Made by a program: the position numbers and the translations under genes
Notes under the pieces: model-generated
The model's database searches: none
What the model was told of the DNA's origin: nothing
What the model saw: the letters and a program-made list of their open reading frames with translations, nothing else
In this document: positions 8,161 through 18,144 of the stretch, in pieces
How the letters are laid out: every line of letters begins with the position of its first letter
How positions within the stretch are numbered: the first letter of the stretch is position 1
Assembly (NCBI RefSeq): GCF_010686685.1
Contig: NZ_JAAGWD010000002.1
Span: 372,001 to 436,000 of the forward strand
Reading direction: 5' to 3'
From: Pontibacter burrus
GTDB taxonomy: Bacteria; Bacteroidota; Bacteroidia; Cytophagales; Hymenobacteraceae
Length of the DNA stretch: 64,000 nt

Positions 8161-10665
8161 CTATTTACGTTTTACCTTGCTGGCACCGTTTGCATTAACC
8201 TGTGTGCTTTTCGGGCTTCCTGCATATGTTATGGTGCTGGCTCCCGAGGCATCGGCACGAAGTGAATTGTTCGCATAAACAGATGCTACAGTCATGCCGC
8301 TGGCATCTATAATTACATTTGAAGCACGAAGTCTGTCTGCGTTTATACTGCAGGCACCTGCAGCTTCTATTTCAAACCTGTCTGTAGTGCCGCTAAAGTG
8401 CGTGCTGGATGCGCCTGCAATATCAGCACGAATGGTTTTGGCTCTTGCCTGAATGGCTGCTTCAGTTGCGCCGCTCAGTTCAATATCCAGTTGGTTGGTA
8501 TTAATGCCTATAACATCAGCTTTAATGGCTCCGCTCAGATCAAGTTCTCTTAGGTTTGGCACTGTAACTACAATCAACACAGGCTCTCTGTCATCAAACA
8601 GGTTTATCGTTTTGCGTTTCGATCTTATAGTTAGCTCGCCGCCGTTACTTTCAACTTCCATGCGTTCGATTTCGCGCTCTTGACCATGCACATTTACACT
8701 ATGGCGGTTTCCTTGTTTTATCTGCACATGGAATGGGCCACCAATGCTGATGCGGTCGAAGTCTGATACCTGGAACGATTTGCTGTTGCTGCCATAAGAA
8801 CGTAAGCTGTTCAGTACGCTTTCTCTTTCGCTGCCTTCCGAATCAGCAGTAAATTCATTGTTATTGTTAAATTCTGCGCCTACTTCTTCTGTATCCAGGG
8901 TATCTGTTGCACAGGTTATGCACTCCAGCATGTCTCCTTTGGCACGCCAGGTGTTACGTTCTATCTTTTCATAGCTATAGTCCCTGTCAAATGTAGCGTT
9001 AGGCAGTAAATAAGCAAACTCGCGCGTTAACCTGAAAGGCTTGTCTTTAGGTAATCTCAGAACAATGTTCAGGTCCTGTGAGCGGAAAGCAGCCCCTTCT
9101 TTAAAGTCAAAACTGTCATCGAAGCGCAGCACAGAATCCTGTTGTACTACACGGTATGATACCATGCGGGCATTCTCTTTGGCCTCTTCCTCGGTGCGTC
9201 CTTTCGCTTCAATATGCTGGATGATCTCGATATCTGGTCCGTTATGCTCGCGCACATCAATGTACAGGTTACCATATTCAAAGTCAGCATCATATGCATC
9301 CAGCATGGTAATGCCGGCTGCAGGTACTGTTTTGCTTATCGTTATCTCACCGGATCTTCTGAAGTTACCGGCAAATGCAACAGAAGATGCTACCAGAACT
9401 ATAATGGCGGCTACCCACACCCCAAACATTGACCAGCCAACAGTAGCACGCATAAAGAAACGCTTGGTAAGTAAACCAAAGGCCAGCATTACCAGGAAAA
9501 TCAGCGGAATAAGAATGGCAATAAGGCCGGCAACTAAACCGAAAGTAGGGAAGCCTGCCAACCATACAGAAGGAGTAAATGGCCCCATCTCAACAAAATC
9601 CGGATTTTGTGCCCAACCAATGCTATAGAAGAATGCGCCGAATAAAGCTACAATCATGCTTATAGATACAATTAAAAGCACAATGCCAGCAGCCACACGG
9701 ATAAGCACAATCAGGAAAGCAAGTATAGGACCTAAAGCTCTGCCCAGCCAGTTAAAGATCTGAGAAATAAGTCTGATAGGAAGCAGGATAATTCTGGCGA
9801 GTGTACTTTCATTGCCATCCTGGTCCTTCATGTTCAAGCTGTCTTTTAAGGTTTGCTCAATACCCGCCAGTGTAACGGGGTTGCCCTGCATCTGCATGCG
9901 CTCGGTTAGCGTTACCGCTTCGGGTACCGCTATCCAGAGCACGATGTAGAGTATCAGACCAAAACCACCCAGAAAAAGCGAGATAATGAATAGGATGCGT
10001 ACTACGGCCACATCTACACCAAAATATTTGGCGAGGCCGCTTGCTACACCACCCAGCTTTTTGTCTTCCGGGTCACGGTAAAGCTTTCTGACTTTTGTTT
10101 CAGGCAGATCTGTGCTCTCCGGCATTGCTACCCAAAGCACGACATAGAGAATAATTGCAGCCAGCGCAGATATACCTGCCGATAAAATGCCCAGCACAAA
10201 GAACATGATGAAGAACAGGCGAATCCAGACTACATCTACATTGCTATAGTTGGCCAGGCCGGCGCAAACACCACTTATTACTTTGCGGTTTATATCACGG
10301 AAAAGCTTTTTAGCGCCTGGGGCTGTATAGGCCTCCGATGCTGGTCCGCTACCTGTGTTACCGCTGGTTCTGCTATAGTTTGGAGCTTCTTCAACCGGCT
10401 CTTCTACTTCAAATTCGGTAACATTTCCCATTCTGCTGATCAGGTACTGCACATCTTCCTGTGTAATTACCTGCTTAACAGGAGAAAGCTTTGTCGAAAA
10501 AATTTCCGCAATTCGCAGTTCTATGTCAGCTACGATTTCCTCGTGGCCTTCATAGTTTGAGAAATACGAACGAACAGAAGCTAAATACCTGCTCAGCTGC
10601 TCATAGCCATCTTCTTCTATATAAAAGATGATGCCCTGTAGGTTGATGCTTATATTCTTTTTCAT
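8161..10665 (-). CDS. PspC-domain membrane protein with DUF2807 C-terminal domain
   Basis: An 834-residue membrane protein. Residues 1-85 form a soluble head (KKNISINLQGIIF, then a helical part). Two PspC domains follow: KLFRDINRKVISGVCAGLA (about 120-185) and KLYRDPEDKKLGGVASGLA (about 190-250). Several further membrane helices run to about residue 440. The C-terminal part, from about 640, is a repetitive beta-helix of the DUF2807 type, rich in SGA/ASG repeats. PspC partners sense envelope stress in other bacteria; that role here is inferred. The start overlaps the PadR gene stop by 4 bases (ATGA), so the two are coupled, a pairing common in Bacteroidota. Confidence 0.88.
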   Translation of the reverse strand: MKKNISINLQGIIFYIEEDGYEQLSRYLASVRSYFSNYEGHEEIVADIELRIAEIFSTKLSPVKQVITQEDVQYLISRMGNVTEFEVEEPVEEAPNYSRTSGNTGSGPASEAYTAPGAKKLFRDINRKVISGVCAGLANYSNVDVVWIRLFFIMFFVLGILSAGISALAAIILYVVLWVAMPESTDLPETKVRKLYRDPEDKKLGGVASGLAKYFGVDVAVVRILFIISLFLGGFGLILYIVLWIAVPEAVTLTERMQMQGNPVTLAGIEQTLKDSLNMKDQDGNESTLARIILLPIRLISQIFNWLGRALGPILAFLIVLIRVAAGIVLLIVSISMIVALFGAFFYSIGWAQNPDFVEMGPFTPSVWLAGFPTFGLVAGLIAILIPLIFLVMLAFGLLTKRFFMRATVGWSMFGVWVAAIIVLVASSVAFAGNFRRSGEITISKTVPAAGITMLDAYDADFEYGNLYIDVREHNGPDIEIIQHIEAKGRTEEEAKENARMVSYRVVQQDSVLRFDDSFDFKEGAAFRSQDLNIVLRLPKDKPFRLTREFAYLLPNATFDRDYSYEKIERNTWRAKGDMLECITCATDTLDTEEVGAEFNNNNEFTADSEGSERESVLNSLRSYGSNSKSFQVSDFDRISIGGPFHVQIKQGNRHSVNVHGQEREIERMEVESNGGELTIRSKRKTINLFDDREPVLIVVTVPNLRELDLSGAIKADVIGINTNQLDIELSGATEAAIQARAKTIRADIAGASSTHFSGTTDRFEIEAAGACSINADRLRASNVIIDASGMTVASVYANNSLRADASGASTITYAGSPKSTQVNANGASKVKRK

Positions 10666-11006
10666 GACTGTTTGGCTTTCTTGTTTTGAATGATGAATTC
10701 GGTAGATTCTACCAGTTCCCGCCAGGTTTCGCGCAGCTGCTCCAGAAATTCGCGGCCAGAGTCGGTTAAGGTGTAGTATTTGCGCGGTGGCCCTGATGTG
10801 GACTCAACCCAGCTATAGTCGAGAAGTGCAGCGTTCTTGAGGCGGGTTAGCAACGGGTAAAGGGTGCCTTCCACAACGATCATTTTAGCTGCTGTTAACT
10901 CTTCCAGCATGTCAGACGCATATACTTCACCACGAGAGATAATCTCCAGTATGCAGAATTCCAGAATTCCCTTCCGCATCTGCACTTGTGTGTTTTCTAC
11001 TTTCAT
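10662..11006 (-). CDS. PadR-family transcriptional regulator
   Basis: A winged-helix repressor of 114 residues (MKVENTQVQMRKGILEFCIL start). The PadR core is visible: ILEIISRGEVYASDMLEEL, then VVEGTLYPLLTRLKNAALLDY and GPPRKYYTLTDSGREFL. I place the start at 11006: an upstream frame start at 11033 would lie inside the -7 element at 11031-11038. It overlaps the PspC gene by 4 bases and probably controls that operon, including itself. Confidence 0.9.
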   Translation of the reverse strand: MKVENTQVQMRKGILEFCILEIISRGEVYASDMLEELTAAKMIVVEGTLYPLLTRLKNAALLDYSWVESTSGPPRKYYTLTDSGREFLEQLRETWRELVESTEFIIQNKKAKQS

Positions 11007-11030
11007 GATGATGGGGTTATGATGTTGATG

Positions 11031-11067
11031 CAAATATAATATAAGGTACTATGTAAAGCAAGGTACT
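11031..11067 (-). promoter_or_regulatory. Promoter of padR-pspC operon with direct-repeat operator
   Basis: On the minus strand TTG (11059-11061) and TATATTTG (11031-11038) are 20 bases apart, matching the Bacteroidota -33/-7 pattern. The direct repeat AAGGTACT (plus-strand reading) occurs at 11043-11050 and 11060-11067, lying between and over the -33 element. It is a good candidate for the autoregulatory site of the PadR protein. Confidence 0.7.
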
Positions 11068-11262
11068 GTTTAGAATTTATTACGTAACTTTTAAATGCGG
11101 GTTTAATAGATGGGGCGATTTATACTATAATGTTGTATTTTTGACTTAAAAATATATTTACCGGAAATACAACTTATTAAATAAAGGCTGTGTTTAAGTG
11201 AGAAAAATGCCAGATTAGCTGTGCAGTTCCCGGTATTTAGCTGTAAATTCTTTTTTTTATTT

Positions 11263-12360
11263 ATGCATAGATTTATACTCAAGTGCCTGTTGGCCATGGC
11301 GCTGCTTGCGTTCTGCCTGCCAGTGGCAGCTCAGGTATCTGCACCAAAGTATAGCAATGAGTTTCTGAATGTGGGAGTGGGAGCACGTGCCATAGGTATG
11401 GGCAATGTGCAGGTGGCTATTACCAGCGATGCCACTTCCGGCTACTGGAACCCGGCCGGCCTGCTTCGTTTGCCCGACAAGTATAACATCGCCCTGATGC
11501 ACTCGGAGTTGTTTGCAGGGATTGCCAAAACCGATTTTGGAAGTTTTGCCATGCCAATTGATACAAATAGTGCGCTTGCAGTTTCTGTGATCCGGCTTGG
11601 TGTAGATGATATTGCTGATACTCGCCGCCTCCAGAATGAGTTCGGACATATCCAGTACGACAGTATAAAATTCTTCTCTGTAGCTGACTATGCTGTTTTC
11701 TTATCCTATGCCCGCCGCAGTAACCTGATAGAAGGCCTGATGTTAGGTGCAAGTGCCAAAATTATTTACCGTAACGTGGGTGATTTTGCAAACGCATGGG
11801 GCTTTGGTATTGATGCAGGAGCACAACTACAGCGTGGTAACTGGCAGTTTGGCCTTATGGCAAAAGATATTACCACTACTTTTACCGCCTGGACTCATAA
11901 TGTAGAGGAACTGGAAGAGGCATATGAGCAAACCGGCAACGACCTTCCGGAGAACACTGCCGAACTTACGTTGCCACGTATAATACTCGGTGCTGCCCGC
12001 AACTTTCAGATCAACGATAAATTTACTGCCCTTGTCTCTGCTGATGTGGATCTGACATTTGACGGCAAGCGAAATGTGCTGCTCAAATCTGATGTAATGT
12101 CTGTTGACCCACATCTTGGGTTAGAACTGACTTATGCAAATTCTGTTTTTGTACGTGCCGGATTAAGCAATTACCAGCAAACTACCCGATTCGATGGTAG
12201 CAAAGCTTCACAGGTACAACCTAATTTTGGGGTTGGCTTTACTTCCAACGGCTTCAACCTGGACCTGGCCCTCTCGCGCATGGGTGACCACGAGAAGAAT
12301 TCAATCACGAATGCCAATACATCTTCCGTTATAATTTCATTGGGTTATTCCTTCAGATAA
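11263..12360 (+). CDS. PorV/PorQ-family outer membrane protein
   Basis: A 365-residue outer membrane beta-barrel. The start is placed at the ATG at 11263 (MHRFILKCLLAMALL), giving a normal signal peptide ending VAAQ. The mature N-terminus (SNEFLNVGVGARAIGMGNVQ) followed by SDATSGYWNPAGL is typical of PorV/PorQ (UPF0164) proteins, and the chain ends in SLGYSFR, as barrels do. Family members shuttle T9SS cargo to the sortase. It ends 1 base before the PorU2-like gene, which strongly suggests the two act together. Confidence 0.85.
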   Translation: MHRFILKCLLAMALLAFCLPVAAQVSAPKYSNEFLNVGVGARAIGMGNVQVAITSDATSGYWNPAGLLRLPDKYNIALMHSELFAGIAKTDFGSFAMPIDTNSALAVSVIRLGVDDIADTRRLQNEFGHIQYDSIKFFSVADYAVFLSYARRSNLIEGLMLGASAKIIYRNVGDFANAWGFGIDAGAQLQRGNWQFGLMAKDITTTFTAWTHNVEELEEAYEQTGNDLPENTAELTLPRIILGAARNFQINDKFTALVSADVDLTFDGKRNVLLKSDVMSVDPHLGLELTYANSVFVRAGLSNYQQTTRFDGSKASQVQPNFGVGFTSNGFNLDLALSRMGDHEKNSITNANTSSVIISLGYSFR

Positions 12361-12361
12361 G

Positions 12362-15300
12362 ATGTTTGTAACTATACCACCTTTCAAGGCGCTCAGGTTT
12401 ACTTTTTTACTTTTCTTTCTGTTGCTAGGGGCTGCTGCGCAGGCGCAAACCAACTATGGCAACGAATGGATCAACTATGAGCAGACCTATCATAAAATCA
12501 AAGTAACCCAAACCGGCATTCACCAACTGGACTACGCTTATCTTAGTCAGCTTGGATTAGCAGATGTAAATCCCCAAAACCTTCAGTTGTTCCGGAGAGG
12601 GAAGGAAGTTGCCATTTATGTTGCAGGAGAGCAGGACGGTAAACTGGATTCGCAGGATTACCTGGAGTTTTATGGCGAGCGCAATGATGGCGCGCTGGAT
12701 AGAGAACTATACAAAGACCCGACACATCAGCATCATCAGTCCTTTAGCCTTTATACTGATACCGCATCTTATTTTCTGACAGTTGCGCCGAGCAGAGGTA
12801 AACGTGTACAACAGAAAAATACTGTGGCAACCGGACTAACTCCAGAGCCCTATTTTATGCAGAAGGCACTGCAGCTTTTTACGACCTGGTATTACCAGGA
12901 AAAGCAGTACAGCACAATTGCCAGAATGCCATGGATAGACGAAGGAGAAGGGTATACTTCGGCAAGAACTATAGCTGTAGCCAACCATAAAATTACAGGT
13001 ATCACTAACGTTTATACTACCGGGCCCACACCCTTTGTAGATTTTAAAACAGTAGGTGCCTATAAAGAATATCACAAGTTAGCTGTAAATATTGTAGTGC
13101 CTGGTGGCGCCATCAGGAACCTTGGCCGGTACGAATATGACTTTTACGCCAGTGCCCGCGATATAAAGCCAATTAATTTCAATGAAATCAACAGCGATGG
13201 TAGTATAACTCTGCAGATAGCTCCGGATGCTACAGACACCCGAGGTAATGCGATCGTTATGTCATATGGGCAGGTGACTTATCCTCAGCGGTTTAACTTT
13301 AACAATAACCAGCATATTTTTTATACCGACTCCTTAAAGACTGGCAACTTTTACTATGAGTTTCCGAATGCAACGACCAGCTTAATTGCATACGATGCGA
13401 CAGACCCCTTAAATGTGGTGCGTGTTGAAGTAATTACAAATACAAATGGCCGAAGAGGAATTGTAGTAGAGAATAATGGCCTTACTAAAAAGATAGTTGT
13501 CGCCAACGCTACCAGAATTTACAGACCGGCAGCTCTCGAAAAGAGCATCCGTTTTAGAAAAATAACGCCGGAGGCCCACAATTATATTATTCTAACTAAC
13601 AAGCGCCTGATGAAAAAAGCGCTTAGCTCTGAGTTGAATGCTCCTGTGCAGTACGCGGCTTACCGGGCCTCCCAGGCTGGTGGTGGTTATGATACCCTTG
13701 TCGTACACCTGGATCAGGTAATCGACCAGTTCCATTATGGAGAATTCTCTTCTAACTCTATCAGGCGGTTCATGAAGTTCATGGCAACTTCACCACGCCA
13801 GAAACAACTGTTTATAATCGGGAAGGGGCTTAAATATGCGGCAGATGATTACAGGGTAATCTATAGTAACAGGTTCAGTTATTATCATATCGGGGCAAGG
13901 CACCCGAAAGTATATGAAATGGACCTGGTGCCTACGGGTATTACACCGGGGTCCGACTTATTTTTCACCATCGACTTCCATAATAACTCTGTTCTGTCTG
14001 ATGTACCTACCGGCAGGCTCTCTGCAACAAAGCCGGAGGATGTGATCAATTACCTGAACAAAGTAAAAGAACACGAAAGCCTACCAGATGGCCTGCCCTG
14101 GAGAAAGAATATTCTACAGCTAAGTGGCGGAAGTTCACCTGGTCAGATCAGTAGGATGTCGAACTACATGAGTAACTATAAACGCATTGCCGAGGGACCA
14201 TTATTGGGGGCGCATGTAATTGAAAAATACCGCCGGAATGTAAGTCAAGTAACGGAGCCTGTAAATGTAGTGAATGAAGTAAATGAAGGTGTTTCGCTTA
14301 TAACTTTCTTTGGCCATAGTTCTACCAGCACAACCGACCTGGATATTGGGTTTGCTTCGAGCCCGGTGATGGGGTATAAGAACAAAGGAAAGTATCCTTT
14401 TATATTAATGAATGGTTGTGGAGCTGGGGATGCTTTTACAACCCAGCGATCTTTCGGGGAAGACTGGACCACAACGCCAGATAAAGGATCAATCGGATTT
14501 ATTTCTCATATAGATTCCGGCGAAGAAACCAGGTTAAATGAGTTTTCTTATGCCTTCTATCATACCGCTTTCAGAGATGAGAATTTCTATGGAAAGCCTA
14601 TAGGCGAAATACAGAGACAAGTAAACAAGACTTTGCTTAATAACGGCAGTGCTTTCTATTCTGAAATTGTGAAAGCAATGGTGTTGGAGATGGTATTGCA
14701 AGCTGATCCAGCGCTCATACTTTACTCACCTGCCAAACCTGATTATGCAGCGCTTGAGAACGGAGCCGATGTGGTGAGTGCTACAGAAGGGGAAATGCTT
14801 ACTGCTTCTTCCGAGTCTTTCAATATTTTAGTGGACGTACGCAACTGGGGCAAGGCGATCACAGACTCTGTAACGGTTTCGGTAAAACGTACTTTAGCTG
14901 ATAACACAGAGTTGGAGCCATTAACGATAAAGGTAGCTCCGATCATGTACAGCGATACGCTGGTTATACCTGTAGATAACCGTGGGATTGTGGCACAGGG
15001 CATGAACAGGTTTGAAGTTACCCTAGACGGAAATTTTGAAGTGGACGAACTGGACGAATCCAACAATACAGTCCGTTTTCAGCACTTCTTTCCGGCAGGT
15101 GGCCTGGTTGCACTTACTCCTTCTAAGTACAGTATAGTTAACAGTAAGAATGTGAAAGTGATGGTGCAAACCACACAGGTTGAAGATGACCGACAAGGTT
15201 TTTACCTGGAAGTAGATACCACGCATCATTTCAACAGTAAAGTAAAAAAGGCTTTTACGCAACCGGCAGGCCTGCTGCCTACCTGGGATCTTAACCTGGC

Positions 15301-17428
15301 GGTTTTAGGCGACTTGCCGGACAGCACTGTGTATTACTGGCGCGTTCGTTTTCAGAACTATAGCGAAGGAGAAGATACACTTTATGCAGGCAGCTCTTTC
15401 AGGGTGATTAATGGGGCAAAGGCAGGTTGGTCGCAAAGCCATGCCGGACAGTTTAAGGAAACAGAACTTAACGCGGTAGCTCTGAAAGACAAAAAACCAC
15501 TGTGGGAATTTACTCCAATTAAGAGCGATGTAGAGATCAGGACCACCGGCGGAAGCAAACGATTTGTAACACCAGATTATAACCTGATAATAGACGGCAG
15601 ACCGACTATTCATATGGGCTGTAGTAGTCCGGCTAGTAGCGCGACTCCACGCCTGATTATGGTGGTGATCAACAACAAGACGCTGAAATTAGTTGAAAAC
15701 ATTGTGCCGGCCTATGCCTGTACAGCAGAGCCATTTATGTATGAGTTTGGGGACTTGCGTACTGCTGCTAACCGTGTAAAGCTTGAGACTTTTATAAATG
15801 CTATTCCTGATAATTATTATGTAGCCGCCATCAGTATCAATAATGTTCATTTCAATGATTTTACTGCCGCACAAAAAGCAGCACTTGGCAAGATAGGTTC
15901 TGAGCTTATCGATAAGCTTAAAACCGGCGATCCGTTTGCGATAGTGGGGCAGAAGGGTGCTGCAAAAGGTTCAGCAGTTGAAGTTACTGCTGTTGGAGAT
16001 GATATACCGGCAAACCAGCAGGATGTGGTGTTAACAACACGGATATTCTCTAACCAGGAAGCCGGCGAAATCACGTCTTCACTGATCGGGCCTGCGCTAA
16101 GCTGGGGTTCGTTGCACTATAATATTGAGAAGTACAAAGCCGGAGACGACCAATTTGCGGTGACTATAGTTGGTGTAGATGCTGAAGGAAATGAGACTGT
16201 GTTAACAGATGAAATCACTTCTAAATCATTCGACCTATCTAACATAGATGCGAAAGCCTACCCGTACCTGCAATTAAAGGCATCCCTTTCTGATGCAATA
16301 GATCGAACTGCACCGCAACTTGACCAATGGCTGGTATTTTATGATGTGGCCCCGGAAGGGATCATACGTCCTGATCTGGTACAGGTAAGCGAGGCTATAT
16401 TGACAGAGCAGGCTAATAAAGGCAGAATTACAATGCCTATGATATTCCAGAATATTACCCCATATGCTTTCCGCGACTCGCTGGCAGTGGATGTAACCGT
16501 AACCGGAGATGGAATACAGCCTATCGAGAAACGCCTGAAACTTGCTCCGCTGGCAGGTAATGCCAATGCAACTTTCAATTTTGAACTGAACACGCTGGCG
16601 CTGGATGGTAACTATAAAATTACCATGTATGTGAACCCACGTCTGCAACCAGAACAGCATTACTTTAATAACATCTATGTAGTGCCGTTTAAAGTGCAGA
16701 CCAAGCTGCATCCGATTATGGATGTGGCCTTTGATGGGGTGCATATTATGGACGGGGAACTAATCTCCCCGAGCCCACTGATCAGCGTGACGTTGAAGGA
16801 TGAAAACAAGTTTGCGTACCTGGAGGATGCATCTGGTATGACCGTAGTGCTTGTTGATGGAATGGGAACAGAGCGGGAGCTTTCTCTGGATAAAACGTCG
16901 GAAGACATGGAGTATGTAGAGATTTTCCCGGCTACTGAAAAGAGTGACTTCAGAGTTGAATTTAAGCCAAAACGCTTGGAGGATGGCAAGTATACGATGG
17001 AAGTTAGAGGAAGGGATGTTTCCGGCAAACAATCCGGTATTTCGCCTTACCGCATCAATTTTGAGGTAGAGAATCGCTCGTCTATTACCAACTTCTATCC
17101 ATTCCCGAACCCGTTCTCCAGCAAAACGCAGTTTATATTTACCTTAACCGGTGCCACCATTCCAGACCATATCAAGATCCAGATTTTGACGGTAACAGGT
17201 AAGGTGGTGAAGGAAATTATGAAAGAGGAACTTGGCCCGCTGCGTATTGGCAACAACAAAACCGAATATGCCTGGGATGGAACCGATATGTATGGCGATA
17301 AACTGGCCAACGGTGTGTACCTGTACCGTGTGGTGGTAAGCCAGAGCGAGGAACGGATGTTCCACAAACAGAAATTCGGCGATAAGGCCTTCAAGAACGG
17401 CTACGGCAAGATCTACATCCTGCGCTAA
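12362..17428 (+). CDS. porU2: PorU2-like type IX secretion sortase (C25 cysteine peptidase family)
   Basis: A very large (1688-residue) exported protein. Residues 1-29 are a signal peptide ending AQAQ. A gingipain-type C25 peptidase domain occupies about 400-780; the catalytic pair is seen as H652 in FFGHSS and C686 in NGCGAGD. CARDB-like and Ig-like modules follow (VDVRNWGKAITDSVTV near 820, SNNTVRFQHFF near 900). The last ~90 residues (FYPFPNPFSSKTQF to KIYILR) resemble a sorting/FlgD-like Ig module. PorU cleaves the sorting domain from cargo and attaches it to lipopolysaccharide; PorU2 is the paralog named in Cytophagales annotation. It follows its likely PorV-type partner by one base. Confidence 0.8.
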   Translation: MFVTIPPFKALRFTFLLFFLLLGAAAQAQTNYGNEWINYEQTYHKIKVTQTGIHQLDYAYLSQLGLADVNPQNLQLFRRGKEVAIYVAGEQDGKLDSQDYLEFYGERNDGALDRELYKDPTHQHHQSFSLYTDTASYFLTVAPSRGKRVQQKNTVATGLTPEPYFMQKALQLFTTWYYQEKQYSTIARMPWIDEGEGYTSARTIAVANHKITGITNVYTTGPTPFVDFKTVGAYKEYHKLAVNIVVPGGAIRNLGRYEYDFYASARDIKPINFNEINSDGSITLQIAPDATDTRGNAIVMSYGQVTYPQRFNFNNNQHIFYTDSLKTGNFYYEFPNATTSLIAYDATDPLNVVRVEVITNTNGRRGIVVENNGLTKKIVVANATRIYRPAALEKSIRFRKITPEAHNYIILTNKRLMKKALSSELNAPVQYAAYRASQAGGGYDTLVVHLDQVIDQFHYGEFSSNSIRRFMKFMATSPRQKQLFIIGKGLKYAADDYRVIYSNRFSYYHIGARHPKVYEMDLVPTGITPGSDLFFTIDFHNNSVLSDVPTGRLSATKPEDVINYLNKVKEHESLPDGLPWRKNILQLSGGSSPGQISRMSNYMSNYKRIAEGPLLGAHVIEKYRRNVSQVTEPVNVVNEVNEGVSLITFFGHSSTSTTDLDIGFASSPVMGYKNKGKYPFILMNGCGAGDAFTTQRSFGEDWTTTPDKGSIGFISHIDSGEETRLNEFSYAFYHTAFRDENFYGKPIGEIQRQVNKTLLNNGSAFYSEIVKAMVLEMVLQADPALILYSPAKPDYAALENGADVVSATEGEMLTASSESFNILVDVRNWGKAITDSVTVSVKRTLADNTELEPLTIKVAPIMYSDTLVIPVDNRGIVAQGMNRFEVTLDGNFEVDELDESNNTVRFQHFFPAGGLVALTPSKYSIVNSKNVKVMVQTTQVEDDRQGFYLEVDTTHHFNSKVKKAFTQPAGLLPTWDLNLAVLGDLPDSTVYYWRVRFQNYSEGEDTLYAGSSFRVINGAKAGWSQSHAGQFKETELNAVALKDKKPLWEFTPIKSDVEIRTTGGSKRFVTPDYNLIIDGRPTIHMGCSSPASSATPRLIMVVINNKTLKLVENIVPAYACTAEPFMYEFGDLRTAANRVKLETFINAIPDNYYVAAISINNVHFNDFTAAQKAALGKIGSELIDKLKTGDPFAIVGQKGAAKGSAVEVTAVGDDIPANQQDVVLTTRIFSNQEAGEITSSLIGPALSWGSLHYNIEKYKAGDDQFAVTIVGVDAEGNETVLTDEITSKSFDLSNIDAKAYPYLQLKASLSDAIDRTAPQLDQWLVFYDVAPEGIIRPDLVQVSEAILTEQANKGRITMPMIFQNITPYAFRDSLAVDVTVTGDGIQPIEKRLKLAPLAGNANATFNFELNTLALDGNYKITMYVNPRLQPEQHYFNNIYVVPFKVQTKLHPIMDVAFDGVHIMDGELISPSPLISVTLKDENKFAYLEDASGMTVVLVDGMGTERELSLDKTSEDMEYVEIFPATEKSDFRVEFKPKRLEDGKYTMEVRGRDVSGKQSGISPYRINFEVENRSSITNFYPFPNPFSSKTQFIFTLTGATIPDHIKIQILTVTGKVVKEIMKEELGPLRIGNNKTEYAWDGTDMYGDKLANGVYLYRVVVSQSEERMFHKQKFGDKAFKNGYGKIYILR

Positions 17429-17440
17429 CCGGGACAGACT

Positions 17441-17496
17441 AACTATAAAACAGAAAAGGAGCAACTATCAAGCTGCTCCTTTTCTGTTTTATAGTT
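17441..17496. terminator. Bidirectional terminator with 23-bp perfect stem
   Basis: The two arms 17441-17463 and 17474-17496 are perfectly complementary over 23 bases with a 10-base loop. The outer ends are AACTATA and TATAGTT halves of the window-wide palindrome. It serves the convergent porU2 and folA genes, and its right arm overlaps the folA stop codon. Confidence 0.9.
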
Positions 17497-17977
17497 TCCG
17501 TTTCAGTGTTACGAAACTATAGCTATACTTGTTTTTCTCGTCTGGTTCGTGTTTTTCTTCTGAGGTAACTTCCCATTGGCTTTCCACTATCTCCGGGAAA
17601 AAAGTATCGCCTTCAAAGGCATGGTGTACCTGAGTGAGGTAAATCGTATCCACTTTGTTTAAAGCCTGCTTGTAAATTTCAGCGCCGCCAATGATGTACA
17701 CATCCTGATCTATAGTTTGGGCCTGGGTAATAGCCTCATCAATAGAATTCACAACAATACAGCCGGGAGCTTCAAAATCGTGCTGGCGCGTAATGATAAC
17801 TGTTGTGCGCCCCGGCAATGGTTTGCCAATAGACTCATATGTTTTGCGGCCCATCACGATGGGGTGGCCCATGGTCAGGTTCTTGAAAAAGCGCATGTCG
17901 GCAGGCAAGTGCCAGATCAACTGATTATCTTTCCCGATCACGTTATTTTCGGCAACGGCTACAACTATAGCGATCAT
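17489..17977 (-). CDS. folA: Dihydrofolate reductase
   Basis: Reduces dihydrofolate to tetrahydrofolate with NADPH. It is 162 residues, the standard length. Family marks are MIAIVVAVAENNVIGKDN, the folate-binding LIWHLPADMRFFKNLT, the NADPH-binding VMGRKTYESIGKPLPGRT and VYIIGGAEIYKQAL. No thyA lies next to it inside the window. A shared terminator arm covers its stop codon. Confidence 0.96.
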   Translation of the reverse strand: MIAIVVAVAENNVIGKDNQLIWHLPADMRFFKNLTMGHPIVMGRKTYESIGKPLPGRTTVIITRQHDFEAPGCIVVNSIDEAITQAQTIDQDVYIIGGAEIYKQALNKVDTIYLTQVHHAFEGDTFFPEIVESQWEVTSEEKHEPDEKNKYSYSFVTLKRKL

Positions 17978-18144
17978 AGTTTTAAAGTACTGGTGGAATA
18001 ATTTGTTTTAGACTAATGTGATGGTATGCTGTTTGTGTTTAGCCAATTTGGGCGTGCCGGCTGGGCCGTTGGGCTCTCGCGGCTTGCTCTGTAGTTTGTA
18101 CCAAACTATAGGAACTCAAACAACCGCTCCATCCCTCACGCAAA

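Noticed and set aside
9041..9628. 195-codon open frame on plus opposite the PspC-domain gene
   Set aside because: Antisense to a well-supported membrane protein gene; composition is a mirror of the sense codons.
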